NCBI RefSeq assembly: GCF_025950235.1
Contig: NZ_JAPDDT010000008.1
Coordinates: 1 to 64,000 of the forward strand
DNA: 64,000 nucleotides
Direction: 5' to 3'
DNA from: Luteolibacter arcticus
GTDB lineage: Bacteria; Verrucomicrobiota; Verrucomicrobiia; Verrucomicrobiales; Akkermansiaceae
Below the pieces are notes generated by a model. The model worked only from the letters and a program-made list of their open reading frames with translations, was not told the DNA's origin and ran no database searches. Of the stretch, positions 16,045 to 24,720 are shown in pieces. The translations under genes were made by a program, and so were the position numbers. Each line of letters opens with the position of its first letter. Positions within the stretch are counted from its first letter, which is position 1.

Positions 16045-19000
16045 ATGAAAAAAACCATCCTTCCCTTCCTTCTAACAGGATCGGCAATTGTCCCGCTCCA
16101 CGGACAGTTAGTCGGAACCGAGAACTTCACCTACGCCGATGGAAACATCGCCGATAAGAACGGCGGCAGCGGCTTCGACTTCAACAACATCACTGACGTC
16201 CACACTCCCACCAAGTCCGACTGGGAAAGCACTGGAGGTACTGCCACCGTCACCGGGAACGCCCTCGTCACCAGCGGTGGCGGGGCAAAGCGCGAATACA
16301 ACGGGCCGATCGAAGGGGCCGCCGGTGGCGATGGTGATGACACCGAGCGCTCCGGTGCGGTGCGCGGCACCGGCCGGGTCTTCTACCGCTTCACCATGAC
16401 GCGCGGGGCGGGCACCACGTGGGCGGGTGCCAGCAGCTATGATTTCGGTGCCGACGAGCGGGCCTTCTTCGGCTCGCCCGGTGGAAACGGGGTGTCGGGG
16501 CAGGTCGAATGGGGCTGCCAGATTGCGGGTAGCACGACCTATCGCAGCGGGATTCCCGCGGACAACCTCACGCACACCTTCGTCGCGGTCCTCGACTTTG
16601 ACTACGACCGCATCGCGTTGTGGGTCGATCCTTCTGCGACCGATTACTACGATCCGGTGAATGGGTCGCATTCGGCGGACGCCTTCGGCGCTTACACGCC
16701 TAACAACTGGTCCACCGCGGTGCGTCTCGCTTCCAGCGCCAGTACGACCTTTGACGACCTTTCGGTGGGGCTCGATCCCTTGAGTGTGGGGCTGAAGAAC
16801 TCAACCGATGTGGATCAAGACGGCCTGCCTGCTTCGTGGGAAGAATTTTTCAGTCTGGACGACAACGACAATGGCACCACCGGCGAAAGCGCACCGGGTG
16901 CCAAGGATGGCCCGAATGGTGCCCTGGGAGATCCCGACGACGACAACCTCAGCAATGCGATCGAATTCGCCGACAAGACTTTCCCGAATGCCCAGGATAC
17001 GGACGGAGACGGCTTGGACGATGACGAGGAGAAGCCACTCAACACGAACCCGCTGCTGGAGGACACCGATGGTGACCACCTGACCGACGGCTCGGAGGTG
17101 GATACCACCCTGACCAATCCTTTGTCCCCGGATACGGATACCGGCGGCACAGCCGACTTCACGGAGGACGCGCTCGGAACCGTGCCCCGCACCGGGAATG
17201 CCGGCGATGACCCGGCGAGCAATGGCAACATGGAGCTGGTCGCCCTGGAGTTCTTTGATACCTACTCCGACGGACCGGTCACGGGACTCGCCGATGGCCT
17301 GGGCTGGGACTACGACAACAGCGCCCTTGGGGAAACGTTCCTCGGACACACCACGCTGGCCAGTACATGGACCACGGTGGGCGGGAATCCGGTGGTCCAG
17401 TCCGGCACCTTGCTGACCCAGGAGAGCTCCACGAAGCGGGCTTTCCACGGCGGGACCAACCGGGCGAACGCGGTGGTCGGCGAAGCTGCCGGCTACTGGC
17501 GCGAGGATGCCGCGGCCACCGGCGTGAATGGCAGCGACGTGCTCTACGTGAAGGTCAACATCACCCGCCAGGCGGGTGCCACGTGGAGCGGTCTCAGCCT
17601 CTATGACTTCGGCGCGGAGAAGATTTTCCTCGGCGTACCGAACGGCGTGAATCCCACGTCCGGACTGCGCGAGTATGGTGTCGAGCAAACCCCCGGAAAC
17701 ATCACGGTCTATTCCGGAGTTCCTTCGGTGACGGGTACACCGGCGACTCTGGTCGCCCGTTATGACTTCGCGGCATCGCGGGTGGATCTTTGGGTCAATC
17801 CCGATCTTGGCGAGTCGGAGGGTTCATCTCCGATCCTGGCCACCTTGAACGTCGCGCCTGCGCAGATGAAGGCCACGGCCTTGCGCCTGGGCTCCGGCGG
17901 CACGGGCACCACGGGTTGGGACCAGCTCGTCGTGGGCACCACTTGGAACACGCTGAGTTCGCTGCCTTCCGATAGCGATGGCGATGGCATGCCGGACGCC
18001 TATGAGGAACTGCATGGCTTCGACCCGGACGTGGACGATGCCGACGATGATGCGGACTCGGACCGCAGCACGAACAAGGAGGAGTACGAAGCTGGCACCC
18101 TCCCACGGGACAACGACAGCGACAACGATGGCTTGTTCGATGGAGATGAAGCTCCCGAAGGCGCCTCGCCGCTGAACCCTGACACCGATGGTGATGGAGT
18201 GAACGACGGGGACGAAGTGCTTGAATATCACTCCGATCCGACCGTGGTGGATACCGATGAAGACGGACAGACCGACGGCGGCGAAGTCCAGGGTAACGGT
18301 GTCGCCACGTCCGATCCGATCGACCCGGATGACACCATCGGCGCGCCGTTGGGCCTGATCGGCATCGAGGACTTCAGCTACACCGACGGGACGATACAAG
18401 ACCTGACGGGCGGATTGTATTTCGACTACGAGAACTGGCTCTTCAACGGTCCCTTCCTCGGGCACACCACGACGACGTCGGACTGGGATGGCACCGCGAT
18501 GGTGGCGGGAGGCAAACTGGTCACTCAGGAAACCTCTGCCTCTCGCGACTTCAATGGTCCGAGCGAGGGCGCCGGAAACAATGGAGCCCCGACCGATGCA
18601 CGGATGGGCGCCATCATCGATGATGCCAACTTCGACACCGGAGTGGTTTACTTCAGGACGACGATGACCCGCCGGGCCGGCGCGACGCTGAGCGTCTTCG
18701 GTCCCGACGATTTCGGCCAGGAACGCCTCGGCTTTGGCATCGTGGACAACGGTGGCGTCCCGCAGTGGGGCATCCGTGAAGGCGCCGTGGTGACCACCGA
18801 CGGTGGCTTGCTGGCTGTCGCTCCCGATCAGACCTACACGGTGGTGGGCAAACTCGACCATCCGGGGAACCTGCTGACCCTCTGGGTCAACCCGAACCTT
18901 GCCGCGAACGAGGCGGGCAATGCACCTCACGTGACCCGTGTTTACACCGGCACTAACTGGGCCAGCGGCGTCCGCTTCACCTCCACCGGCACCGGTAACA

Positions 19001-19305
19001 CGGAGTGGGACGACGTGGTGGTGTCCACGACTTGGGAGCAATTGGTCGGCGAGCCTTCCAGCGCCATTCAATTGTCCGCCGCCTACAATGCGGTCGCAGG
19101 CACGCTGAGCATCACGGCGGCTGGAATCCCGGAGGGTGAGACCTTCCACCTGCGAAGCTCCACGAACCTGGAGTCCTTCGTGCCACTGGTTCCGCCCTTC
19201 GACTTCGACAGCACCACGCCGCAGCCGTTCGTGGTCCCGGTGACTCCGGGCACGGTGCCAAAGCTGTTCTTCCGTGCAGAAGAAGGAGCATCGCCTGCTC
19301 CCTGA
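16045..19305 (+). CDS. Large secreted protein with three ~220-residue repeat domains and calcium-binding linkers
   Basis: A protein of 1086 residues from ATG at 16045, after which a typical signal peptide follows (about 1-21). Domain copy 1 spans about 22-248 and is followed by Asp-rich thrombospondin-type-3-like repeats (about 252-385; DTDGDGLDDDEE, DTDGDHLTDGSEV). Copy 2 spans about 396-638, then a second Asp-rich linker (about 642-762; DSDGDGMPD, DTDGDGVNDGDE), and copy 3 about 769-1000. The C-terminal 80 residues contain HLRSSTNLESF and end PKLFFRAE, the STNLxxW-type terminal domain common in Verrucomicrobiota. It is probably a calcium-stabilised, elongated extracellular protein. A strong terminator follows at 19330-19362. 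The function is unknown. Confidence 0.88.
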   Translation: MKKTILPFLLTGSAIVPLHGQLVGTENFTYADGNIADKNGGSGFDFNNITDVHTPTKSDWESTGGTATVTGNALVTSGGGAKREYNGPIEGAAGGDGDDTERSGAVRGTGRVFYRFTMTRGAGTTWAGASSYDFGADERAFFGSPGGNGVSGQVEWGCQIAGSTTYRSGIPADNLTHTFVAVLDFDYDRIALWVDPSATDYYDPVNGSHSADAFGAYTPNNWSTAVRLASSASTTFDDLSVGLDPLSVGLKNSTDVDQDGLPASWEEFFSLDDNDNGTTGESAPGAKDGPNGALGDPDDDNLSNAIEFADKTFPNAQDTDGDGLDDDEEKPLNTNPLLEDTDGDHLTDGSEVDTTLTNPLSPDTDTGGTADFTEDALGTVPRTGNAGDDPASNGNMELVALEFFDTYSDGPVTGLADGLGWDYDNSALGETFLGHTTLASTWTTVGGNPVVQSGTLLTQESSTKRAFHGGTNRANAVVGEAAGYWREDAAATGVNGSDVLYVKVNITRQAGATWSGLSLYDFGAEKIFLGVPNGVNPTSGLREYGVEQTPGNITVYSGVPSVTGTPATLVARYDFAASRVDLWVNPDLGESEGSSPILATLNVAPAQMKATALRLGSGGTGTTGWDQLVVGTTWNTLSSLPSDSDGDGMPDAYEELHGFDPDVDDADDDADSDRSTNKEEYEAGTLPRDNDSDNDGLFDGDEAPEGASPLNPDTDGDGVNDGDEVLEYHSDPTVVDTDEDGQTDGGEVQGNGVATSDPIDPDDTIGAPLGLIGIEDFSYTDGTIQDLTGGLYFDYENWLFNGPFLGHTTTTSDWDGTAMVAGGKLVTQETSASRDFNGPSEGAGNNGAPTDARMGAIIDDANFDTGVVYFRTTMTRRAGATLSVFGPDDFGQERLGFGIVDNGGVPQWGIREGAVVTTDGGLLAVAPDQTYTVVGKLDHPGNLLTLWVNPNLAANEAGNAPHVTRVYTGTNWASGVRFTSTGTGNTEWDDVVVSTTWEQLVGEPSSAIQLSAAYNAVAGTLSITAAGIPEGETFHLRSSTNLESFVPLVPPFDFDSTTPQPFVVPVTPGTVPKLFFRAEEGASPAP

Positions 19306-19329
19306 GCGAGCAAGCTGCCGTCTTGATCC

Positions 19330-19362
19330 GGCCCGCCTTGCAGATGCAGGGCGGGCCTTTTT
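19330..19362 (+). terminator. Rho-independent terminator after the three-domain secreted protein
   Basis: GGCCCGCC (19330-19337) pairs exactly with GGCGGGCC (19350-19357) around a 12-base loop and is followed directly by TTTTT. It ends the transcript of 15182/16045, so the next gene at 19398 probably has its own promoter or depends on read-through. Confidence 0.85.
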
Positions 19363-19397
19363 CCCGGATGTTCCCCTTCTGATAAGTCACCCTTCTG

Positions 19398-22300
19398 ATG
19401 AGACTTTTCCCTTTGGCACTGCTCCTTGCCGTTCCCCTTCACGCGATTGAGTTCGGCGAGGAGGGCTTCGGCTATCCGGATAACAGCGCCATCGCGGGGC
19501 AGACCGGCGGCACCGGCTTCAACTACGACAATTTCGATCACGCGGTCACCACGACGACCTCGGATTGGGACAATGTCTTCGGCGCGCCGACGGTCGTCTC
19601 AGGGAAGCTGTTGACCGCGAACTCGGGAGCAAAGCGCGAGTACAACGGAAACATCGAAGGCGCGGGCAACGGTTCCAATGATGGTCAGGACAATCACGAG
19701 CGCAGCGGTGCCGTGCGCGGCCAAGACCGCGTCTTTTATCGCTTCGACATGACCCGTGTGTCCGGTGGCTCCTGGAGTGGTGCGAGCTCGTATGACTTCA
19801 CTACGGAGCGGGTTTTCTTCGGCGTGCCCAGCGTGGCCAATCCCGCTTCAGGAAATCAGGAATACGGTTGTGAGATCACTGCGACCGGCACGCGCTACTT
19901 CAGCGGCATTCCTGCCAGCGGCACCACCCGCACGATCGTGACGGTGCTCGATTTCGACCGGGACTTCATCGGCCTGTGGGTCGATCCCGATGCGGAGGAT
20001 TTCTATCAGGATTCCACTGGTGCGAACTCATGTGACGCCGGTGGTCCCTACACCGCAACGACGTGGTCCAGCGCGGTCCGCCTTGCCTCAGGCGGTAACT
20101 GCGAGTGGGACCATCTCGTGGTGGCCACGTCGTGGGACGATTTTGAGTTCATCGATCCCGACACGGATGATGATGGCATGCCCGACGATTGGGAAACGGA
20201 CAACGATCTGGTGGTGGGCATCGATGACTCTCTCCTCGATGCCGACACGGACGATCTCTCCAACCTCGACGAGTATCTCCGCAAGACCGATCCGCAAGTC
20301 CCTGACTCCGACAACGACGACTTCACCGACGGTGAGGAAGTTACTGCCGGCACCAATCCGCTGAGTCCCTCCAGCTATCCCGGCGCGGTGCATCCGCCCG
20401 GACTCGTCGGTGGGGAGCGCTTTGACTACGCCGACGGTCCCGTGACTGGCATGGCCGGCGGGCTCTACTGGGATGCTGACAACTCCACCGAGAACAACGC
20501 CTTCCTCGGTCACACTGGCACGCCCTCGGACTGGGATGCCACCTTCGGATCACCGCAAGTGATTTCAGGTGTCCTGGTCACTCAGGAAGGTGGTGCGAAG
20601 CGCGAATACAATGGCCCGATCGAAGGCGCACAGGCTGCTTCCGACGAACGGGCCGGTTCGGTGAGCGGGGAGGCGAACTTCAGTTCCCATGTGGTCTACT
20701 ACAAATTTGAGATGACCCGCGCGGCGAATGCCACGTGGAGCGGCGCGAGTTCCTACGACTTCGAGTCGGAGCGCTACCTCTTCGGGGTGCCAGGGGCTGC
20801 CAACCCGGCCTCGGGGGTGCGCGAGTTTGCCATCCACGATCTTAATACCAACCAGTGGGCTTACTCCGGCATCGCCCCGGTCGCCGGGGTGAAATACACG
20901 ATTGTGGCCAAGCTGGACTTCGATGCGGATGTCGCGGCGCTTTACCTGAATCCCGACCTCGATCAGGGCGAAGGATCGAACACCCCGGTCGCGAGCTACG
21001 CGCACACCAGTGCGAATTGGTCCTCCTCCGTCCGGTTCGCCTCGGGTGGTGGTGGAGCGGTCGAGTGGGACAATGTCCGGGTGGCATACACGTGGGATGA
21101 TTTGAATGATGGTCCGCCGGTTGCGAATGACGACAGCGCCACGATGCATCATCTTGGCAAGGCACGTTTCAAGGTGCTGGCCAACGACAGCGGGCTGCTC
21201 GCGACCTCGTCGCTCGCGATTGAAACCCCACCCGCGCATGGCACGGCGACCGCGAATGCCGACGGCACAATTCTCTATCAGCATCTCTCCGGCACGCCTG
21301 CGTCGGACTCGTTCACTTACCGGATCCAAGGCGCGGGCAGCACTCTGGCCGATACCGCGACGGTCACGGTTCACTTCGCCGAAAGCGCCCGCTTTGACTC
21401 GGCGTTCGTCTCCATGCCGACGACTCCTCCGGTCGGCGAGTTGCAGCTGGAGGATGCGTTCCCGGGGATTACGTTCGAGTCGCCTCACAGCTTTAGCACG
21501 GTCGCGGGTGACAACCGGAAGCTCTTCGTCGCTGAAGGGGACGGCCGCGTGTTCCTGATCCCGGACATGGCCGCGCCGACCAAGGTCCAAGTCCTGGACC
21601 TCACCGGCTCGGTGCAGCACGACAACAACGAGCAAGCCTTCAAGGGAATCGCCGCCCATCCGGATTGGGCGAACAACGGCCAGATCTACGTCACCTACAA
21701 TTCGAACGCGGGCACGGTGCGGCTGTCGCGGTTCACTTGCCAGACCAGCGCGCCCTTCACCGCCGGCACCGAGGAGATTGTCATCGAGCAGGATTGCGAC
21801 GACTCCATCCACAACATCGGCACCTGCGAGTTCGGGCCGGATGGCTATCTTTACGTCGGATTCGGCGATGAAGGCACGCAGGCGGACGGGCATAACAATT
21901 CGCAGCACGTGGATCGCAACCTGTGGTCGTGCATCATTCGCATCGATGTGGACTTGCGCCCCGGCAGCCTGCCACCGAATCCCGATCCCGGGCCGGATAC
22001 CGATCCCGAGGGCAATGACGCCGACCTGGTGATCCCGCGACCGGGTGGCATCGCGCGCTACGCCGTGCCTCCTAACAACCCGCTGGTGGGTGCCACCACT
22101 TTCAATGGTGTCGCTCTCGATCCCGGGCAGCTCCGCACCGAGATCTTCGTGATGGGTCTCCGCAATCCATGGCAGTTCTCCGCGGAGGACAATGACGGCA
22201 ATGGTACTGTGGACGAGCTGTGGGTCGGCGATGTCGGCCGCAGCAACCGCGAGGAAGTGAATGTCTTCCTCGCTGGCGGAAACGGTGGCTGGGGTTGGCG

Positions 22301-24122
22301 CGAAGGCAGTCAAGCCGGTCAGCGGGCGGGGGACCTGCTCAATGGCGCCGCGGAGTCGGCCGCCACGCTCACCGAGCCGCTGTGGGACTACGCCCAAGGT
22401 GGCAGTGCCTATCAGGGACGCTCCATCACCGGTGGCTTCGTTCACCGGGGCAGCGCGATCGCCGGTCTAACAGGAAAGTACATTTGCGCCGACTACGTTT
22501 CGGGAAACATCTGGAGCGTCGAGCGAACGCTCGGGGCTCCAGTGATCGAACGTCTCGCAGGCGAAGTCGCCATCGTTGGCCTGTTGCCCGACCCGGCGAC
22601 CGGTGGAATCCTGCTTCTCGACCGCGGCAACAACGGCACCAACCAAGGCACGGGCGGCATCAAGCGTCTCACGCTCGGAACCGACGACAGCGCATTTCCT
22701 CCGACGTTGGCCGCGACGAATTTCTTCGCGGATCTCGCCGACTTGTCACCGAATCCCGGCGGCCATTTCTACGAGCCCAATCTGCGCTTCTGGTCCGATC
22801 TTGCGGAGAAGAAGCGTTGGTTCCTGGTCAACGACGCGACCGACACGGTCGGTTACTCCCAGAACGCACCGTGGAGTTTTCCCGCGGGCATGATCTGGGT
22901 GAAGCACTTCGATTACCCGGTGGCGTGGGAAACCTTCACCCGCACGATCGATGGCCAGAGCTACACTGATCGAAGGCCGGCCGTCGGCTCGCCTCGCCGT
23001 CGCCTGGAGACGCGCTTCCTGGTGAAGAATGAGACCGGCAGCTACGGCATCTCCTACCGCTGGAACTCGGTCAATGGCGGCACGCAGACTGATGCCGTGC
23101 TCGCTGGCGACCATGGCGAAAGCATGGCCGTTAACATCACCCTCGACGGTGCGCCCGCCAACTTCACCTGGGAGATCCCCTCGCGGGCGGCGTGCATGAC
23201 GTGTCACACGCCGGAGGCTGGTCACGCGCTCTCTTTCAATGCTCGCCAGCTCAATGCCCCGGGCAGCATCGCCGGAGTCTCCGGCAACTTGCTCGGCTCG
23301 CTTGCGACTACCGGCTATCTCAACGGATTTAGCGGCGATCCATCGGGCCTTCCGCGGCACTATCGTCCCGACGAGTCCGGGCAGTCGCTTGAAGCACGGG
23401 TCCGCTCGTATCTCGACGTGAACTGCGCCTACTGCCACCAGTCCGGCGGGACCGGCGGGGGAAACTGGGACGGCCGGGCTCATTTGTCGCTGCTCGAAAC
23501 GGGACTGCTCAATGGCACGACCGTGGACGCCCCGCTACATCCTGACGACCGGCTGGTGGTGGCGGGAAATGTTCCGCACTCGATCCTTTTCAACCGCATT
23601 GCCGGAGCGAATGGCTACAGCCGCATGCCGCCGCTCGCGAGCATCCAGCCTGACCTTGAGGCCGCTGAACTCGTCGCCGCGTGGATCACACAGGAAGTCC
23701 ATCCTTACGCGACCTACGAGGAATGGCGTAGCGTGGAATTTGGCAACGATAGCTCGCCGGAAGGAGAGCTGGCCGCGAACCCCGATGAGGACGGCCTCGA
23801 CAACTTCGGCGAATGGGCCTTTGGCACGAATCCGGCGCTCACGGATGATTTTCGCGCCACTCCGTCGCTTCTGCTAGTCCAGCCCGCCGCCGGTGAGTTC
23901 CGCTTCAATCACCGCCGCCTGCGCATGCACGCCACCGCGGGACTCCACTACGAATATCGTAGCAGTGAGAACCTGATCGACTGGTCGCCGATTTCCGTGA
24001 CCGAGGAATCCACCTCCGTCTCTGAGGACGATCCGGCCTACGAAACCGTCACGCTGTCGATCGTCCCCGGTGCCGTGACCGGCAGTTCGAAGCTGTTCCT
24101 TCAGGTGAGGATTCAGCCGTGA
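19398..24122 (+). CDS. Giant secreted protein: two repeat domains, calcium repeats, cadherin-like module, PQQ-type sugar dehydrogenase and dihaem cytochrome c
   Basis: A protein of 1574 residues. A signal peptide (about 1-16) is followed by repeat-domain copy 1 (about 18-250), Asp-rich repeats (about 253-329), copy 2 (about 333-568), and a cadherin/VCBS-like module (about 573-664; FKVLANDSG, GTILYQHLSGTPASDSFTY). A glucose/sorbosone-dehydrogenase-like propeller spans about 678-1098 (LFVAEGDGRVFLIPD, CEFGPDGYLYVGFGDEG, GLRNPWQFS). An HNE_0200-type domain follows with haem motifs CMTCH (Cys 1266) and CAYCH (Cys 1343), and a terminal SSENLIDW domain. It may oxidise a sugar or alcohol outside the cytoplasmic membrane and pass electrons through its own haems. 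Fusion to the repeat domain links those repeats to extracellular carbohydrate chemistry (inference). A sigma gene follows after 24 bp. Confidence 0.9.
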   Translation: MRLFPLALLLAVPLHAIEFGEEGFGYPDNSAIAGQTGGTGFNYDNFDHAVTTTTSDWDNVFGAPTVVSGKLLTANSGAKREYNGNIEGAGNGSNDGQDNHERSGAVRGQDRVFYRFDMTRVSGGSWSGASSYDFTTERVFFGVPSVANPASGNQEYGCEITATGTRYFSGIPASGTTRTIVTVLDFDRDFIGLWVDPDAEDFYQDSTGANSCDAGGPYTATTWSSAVRLASGGNCEWDHLVVATSWDDFEFIDPDTDDDGMPDDWETDNDLVVGIDDSLLDADTDDLSNLDEYLRKTDPQVPDSDNDDFTDGEEVTAGTNPLSPSSYPGAVHPPGLVGGERFDYADGPVTGMAGGLYWDADNSTENNAFLGHTGTPSDWDATFGSPQVISGVLVTQEGGAKREYNGPIEGAQAASDERAGSVSGEANFSSHVVYYKFEMTRAANATWSGASSYDFESERYLFGVPGAANPASGVREFAIHDLNTNQWAYSGIAPVAGVKYTIVAKLDFDADVAALYLNPDLDQGEGSNTPVASYAHTSANWSSSVRFASGGGGAVEWDNVRVAYTWDDLNDGPPVANDDSATMHHLGKARFKVLANDSGLLATSSLAIETPPAHGTATANADGTILYQHLSGTPASDSFTYRIQGAGSTLADTATVTVHFAESARFDSAFVSMPTTPPVGELQLEDAFPGITFESPHSFSTVAGDNRKLFVAEGDGRVFLIPDMAAPTKVQVLDLTGSVQHDNNEQAFKGIAAHPDWANNGQIYVTYNSNAGTVRLSRFTCQTSAPFTAGTEEIVIEQDCDDSIHNIGTCEFGPDGYLYVGFGDEGTQADGHNNSQHVDRNLWSCIIRIDVDLRPGSLPPNPDPGPDTDPEGNDADLVIPRPGGIARYAVPPNNPLVGATTFNGVALDPGQLRTEIFVMGLRNPWQFSAEDNDGNGTVDELWVGDVGRSNREEVNVFLAGGNGGWGWREGSQAGQRAGDLLNGAAESAATLTEPLWDYAQGGSAYQGRSITGGFVHRGSAIAGLTGKYICADYVSGNIWSVERTLGAPVIERLAGEVAIVGLLPDPATGGILLLDRGNNGTNQGTGGIKRLTLGTDDSAFPPTLAATNFFADLADLSPNPGGHFYEPNLRFWSDLAEKKRWFLVNDATDTVGYSQNAPWSFPAGMIWVKHFDYPVAWETFTRTIDGQSYTDRRPAVGSPRRRLETRFLVKNETGSYGISYRWNSVNGGTQTDAVLAGDHGESMAVNITLDGAPANFTWEIPSRAACMTCHTPEAGHALSFNARQLNAPGSIAGVSGNLLGSLATTGYLNGFSGDPSGLPRHYRPDESGQSLEARVRSYLDVNCAYCHQSGGTGGGNWDGRAHLSLLETGLLNGTTVDAPLHPDDRLVVAGNVPHSILFNRIAGANGYSRMPPLASIQPDLEAAELVAAWITQEVHPYATYEEWRSVEFGNDSSPEGELAANPDEDGLDNFGEWAFGTNPALTDDFRATPSLLLVQPAAGEFRFNHRRLRMHATAGLHYEYRSSENLIDWSPISVTEESTSVSEDDPAYETVTLSIVPGAVTGSSKLFLQVRIQP

Positions 24123-24146
24123 GCCGACCCTAGTAATTCCTTTTTC

Positions 24147-24704
24147 ATGATCGATCACCCATGCCGGCCGCTGGCCTCGAACGTCGAGTTTGAAGAACTG
24201 CTGATCGCCCATCAACGATCGCTGCTGTTTTACATCAAGTCGCTGGTCAGCAACCACCACGAAGCGGAGGACCTGTTGCAAAGGACCAACCTGATCCTGT
24301 GGCAGAAGCGAGCCAACTTCGCCGCGGGCTCGAATTTCCGGGCCTGGTGTTTCACCATTGCACGGCTGGAAGCTCTCAACCAATTGAGGCAGCAACGCCG
24401 CGATCAACGGTTGTTCTCGGAACGGTCGAACAACGAGGCCGTCCCCGAGATCTTCCGATCCGCAGAAGAGGAAGACATCGCACCCCTGCTTGCGCTGAGG
24501 GATTGTCTCGAGAGACTTCCGTCGCGGGACAAGGAGCTGCTGTTCGTGCGCTACGCCACCGACCGCCCACTGAAGGAATATGCGGAGAACCTCAGTCGTA
24601 GCCCGGGCACGCTCAAGGCACGCCTCTTCCAGCTTCGCGAAAGCTTGAGAAAGAGCATCGAAGCGCGGCTGAGGGAATCCGATCTAACAGCGGTCGGAGG
24701 CTGA
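24147..24704 (+). CDS. ECF sigma factor, Rhodopirellula/Verrucomicrobium family
   Basis: A protein of 185 residues from ATG at 24147. Region 2 has FEELLIAHQRSLLFYIKSLV, HEAEDLLQRTNLILWQK and FRAWCFTIARLEALNQLR. Region 4 is near LPSRDKELLFVRYATDRPLKEYAENL and SPGTLKARLFQLR. This pattern is that of the Sig-70_gvs1 group restricted to Planctomycetota and Verrucomicrobiota. In that group the next gene often encodes a FecR/LamG-type membrane anti-sigma protein; here the next gene is on the opposite strand, so no anti-sigma partner is visible. It begins 24 bp after the giant dehydrogenase gene and may be co-transcribed with it. The frame contains a TCTAACAG octamer near its end. Confidence 0.92.
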   Translation: MIDHPCRPLASNVEFEELLIAHQRSLLFYIKSLVSNHHEAEDLLQRTNLILWQKRANFAAGSNFRAWCFTIARLEALNQLRQQRRDQRLFSERSNNEAVPEIFRSAEEEDIAPLLALRDCLERLPSRDKELLFVRYATDRPLKEYAENLSRSPGTLKARLFQLRESLRKSIEARLRESDLTAVGG

Positions 24705-24720
24705 CCGGCAGAGCCGGTCA
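24702..24720. terminator. Short palindrome containing the stop codons of two convergent genes
   Basis: TGACCGGC, loop AGA, GCCGGTCA. The 8-bp stem starts with the TGA of the sigma gene and ends with the TGA (complement) of the HEAT-like protein gene. No T-run follows on either side. It probably serves as a compact bidirectional terminator or transcript end. Confidence 0.6.

Noticed and set aside
14783..16087. Extension of the kinase 2 reading frame by about 435 codons
   Set aside because: It runs antisense across the PEP-CTERM gene and a divergent promoter region, has no domain character, and the paralogous kinase starts at the GTG equivalent to 14782.
20565..22445. Minus-strand open frame of over 600 codons
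   Set aside because: It is antisense to the giant dehydrogenase fusion, whose domains are clear on the plus strand.
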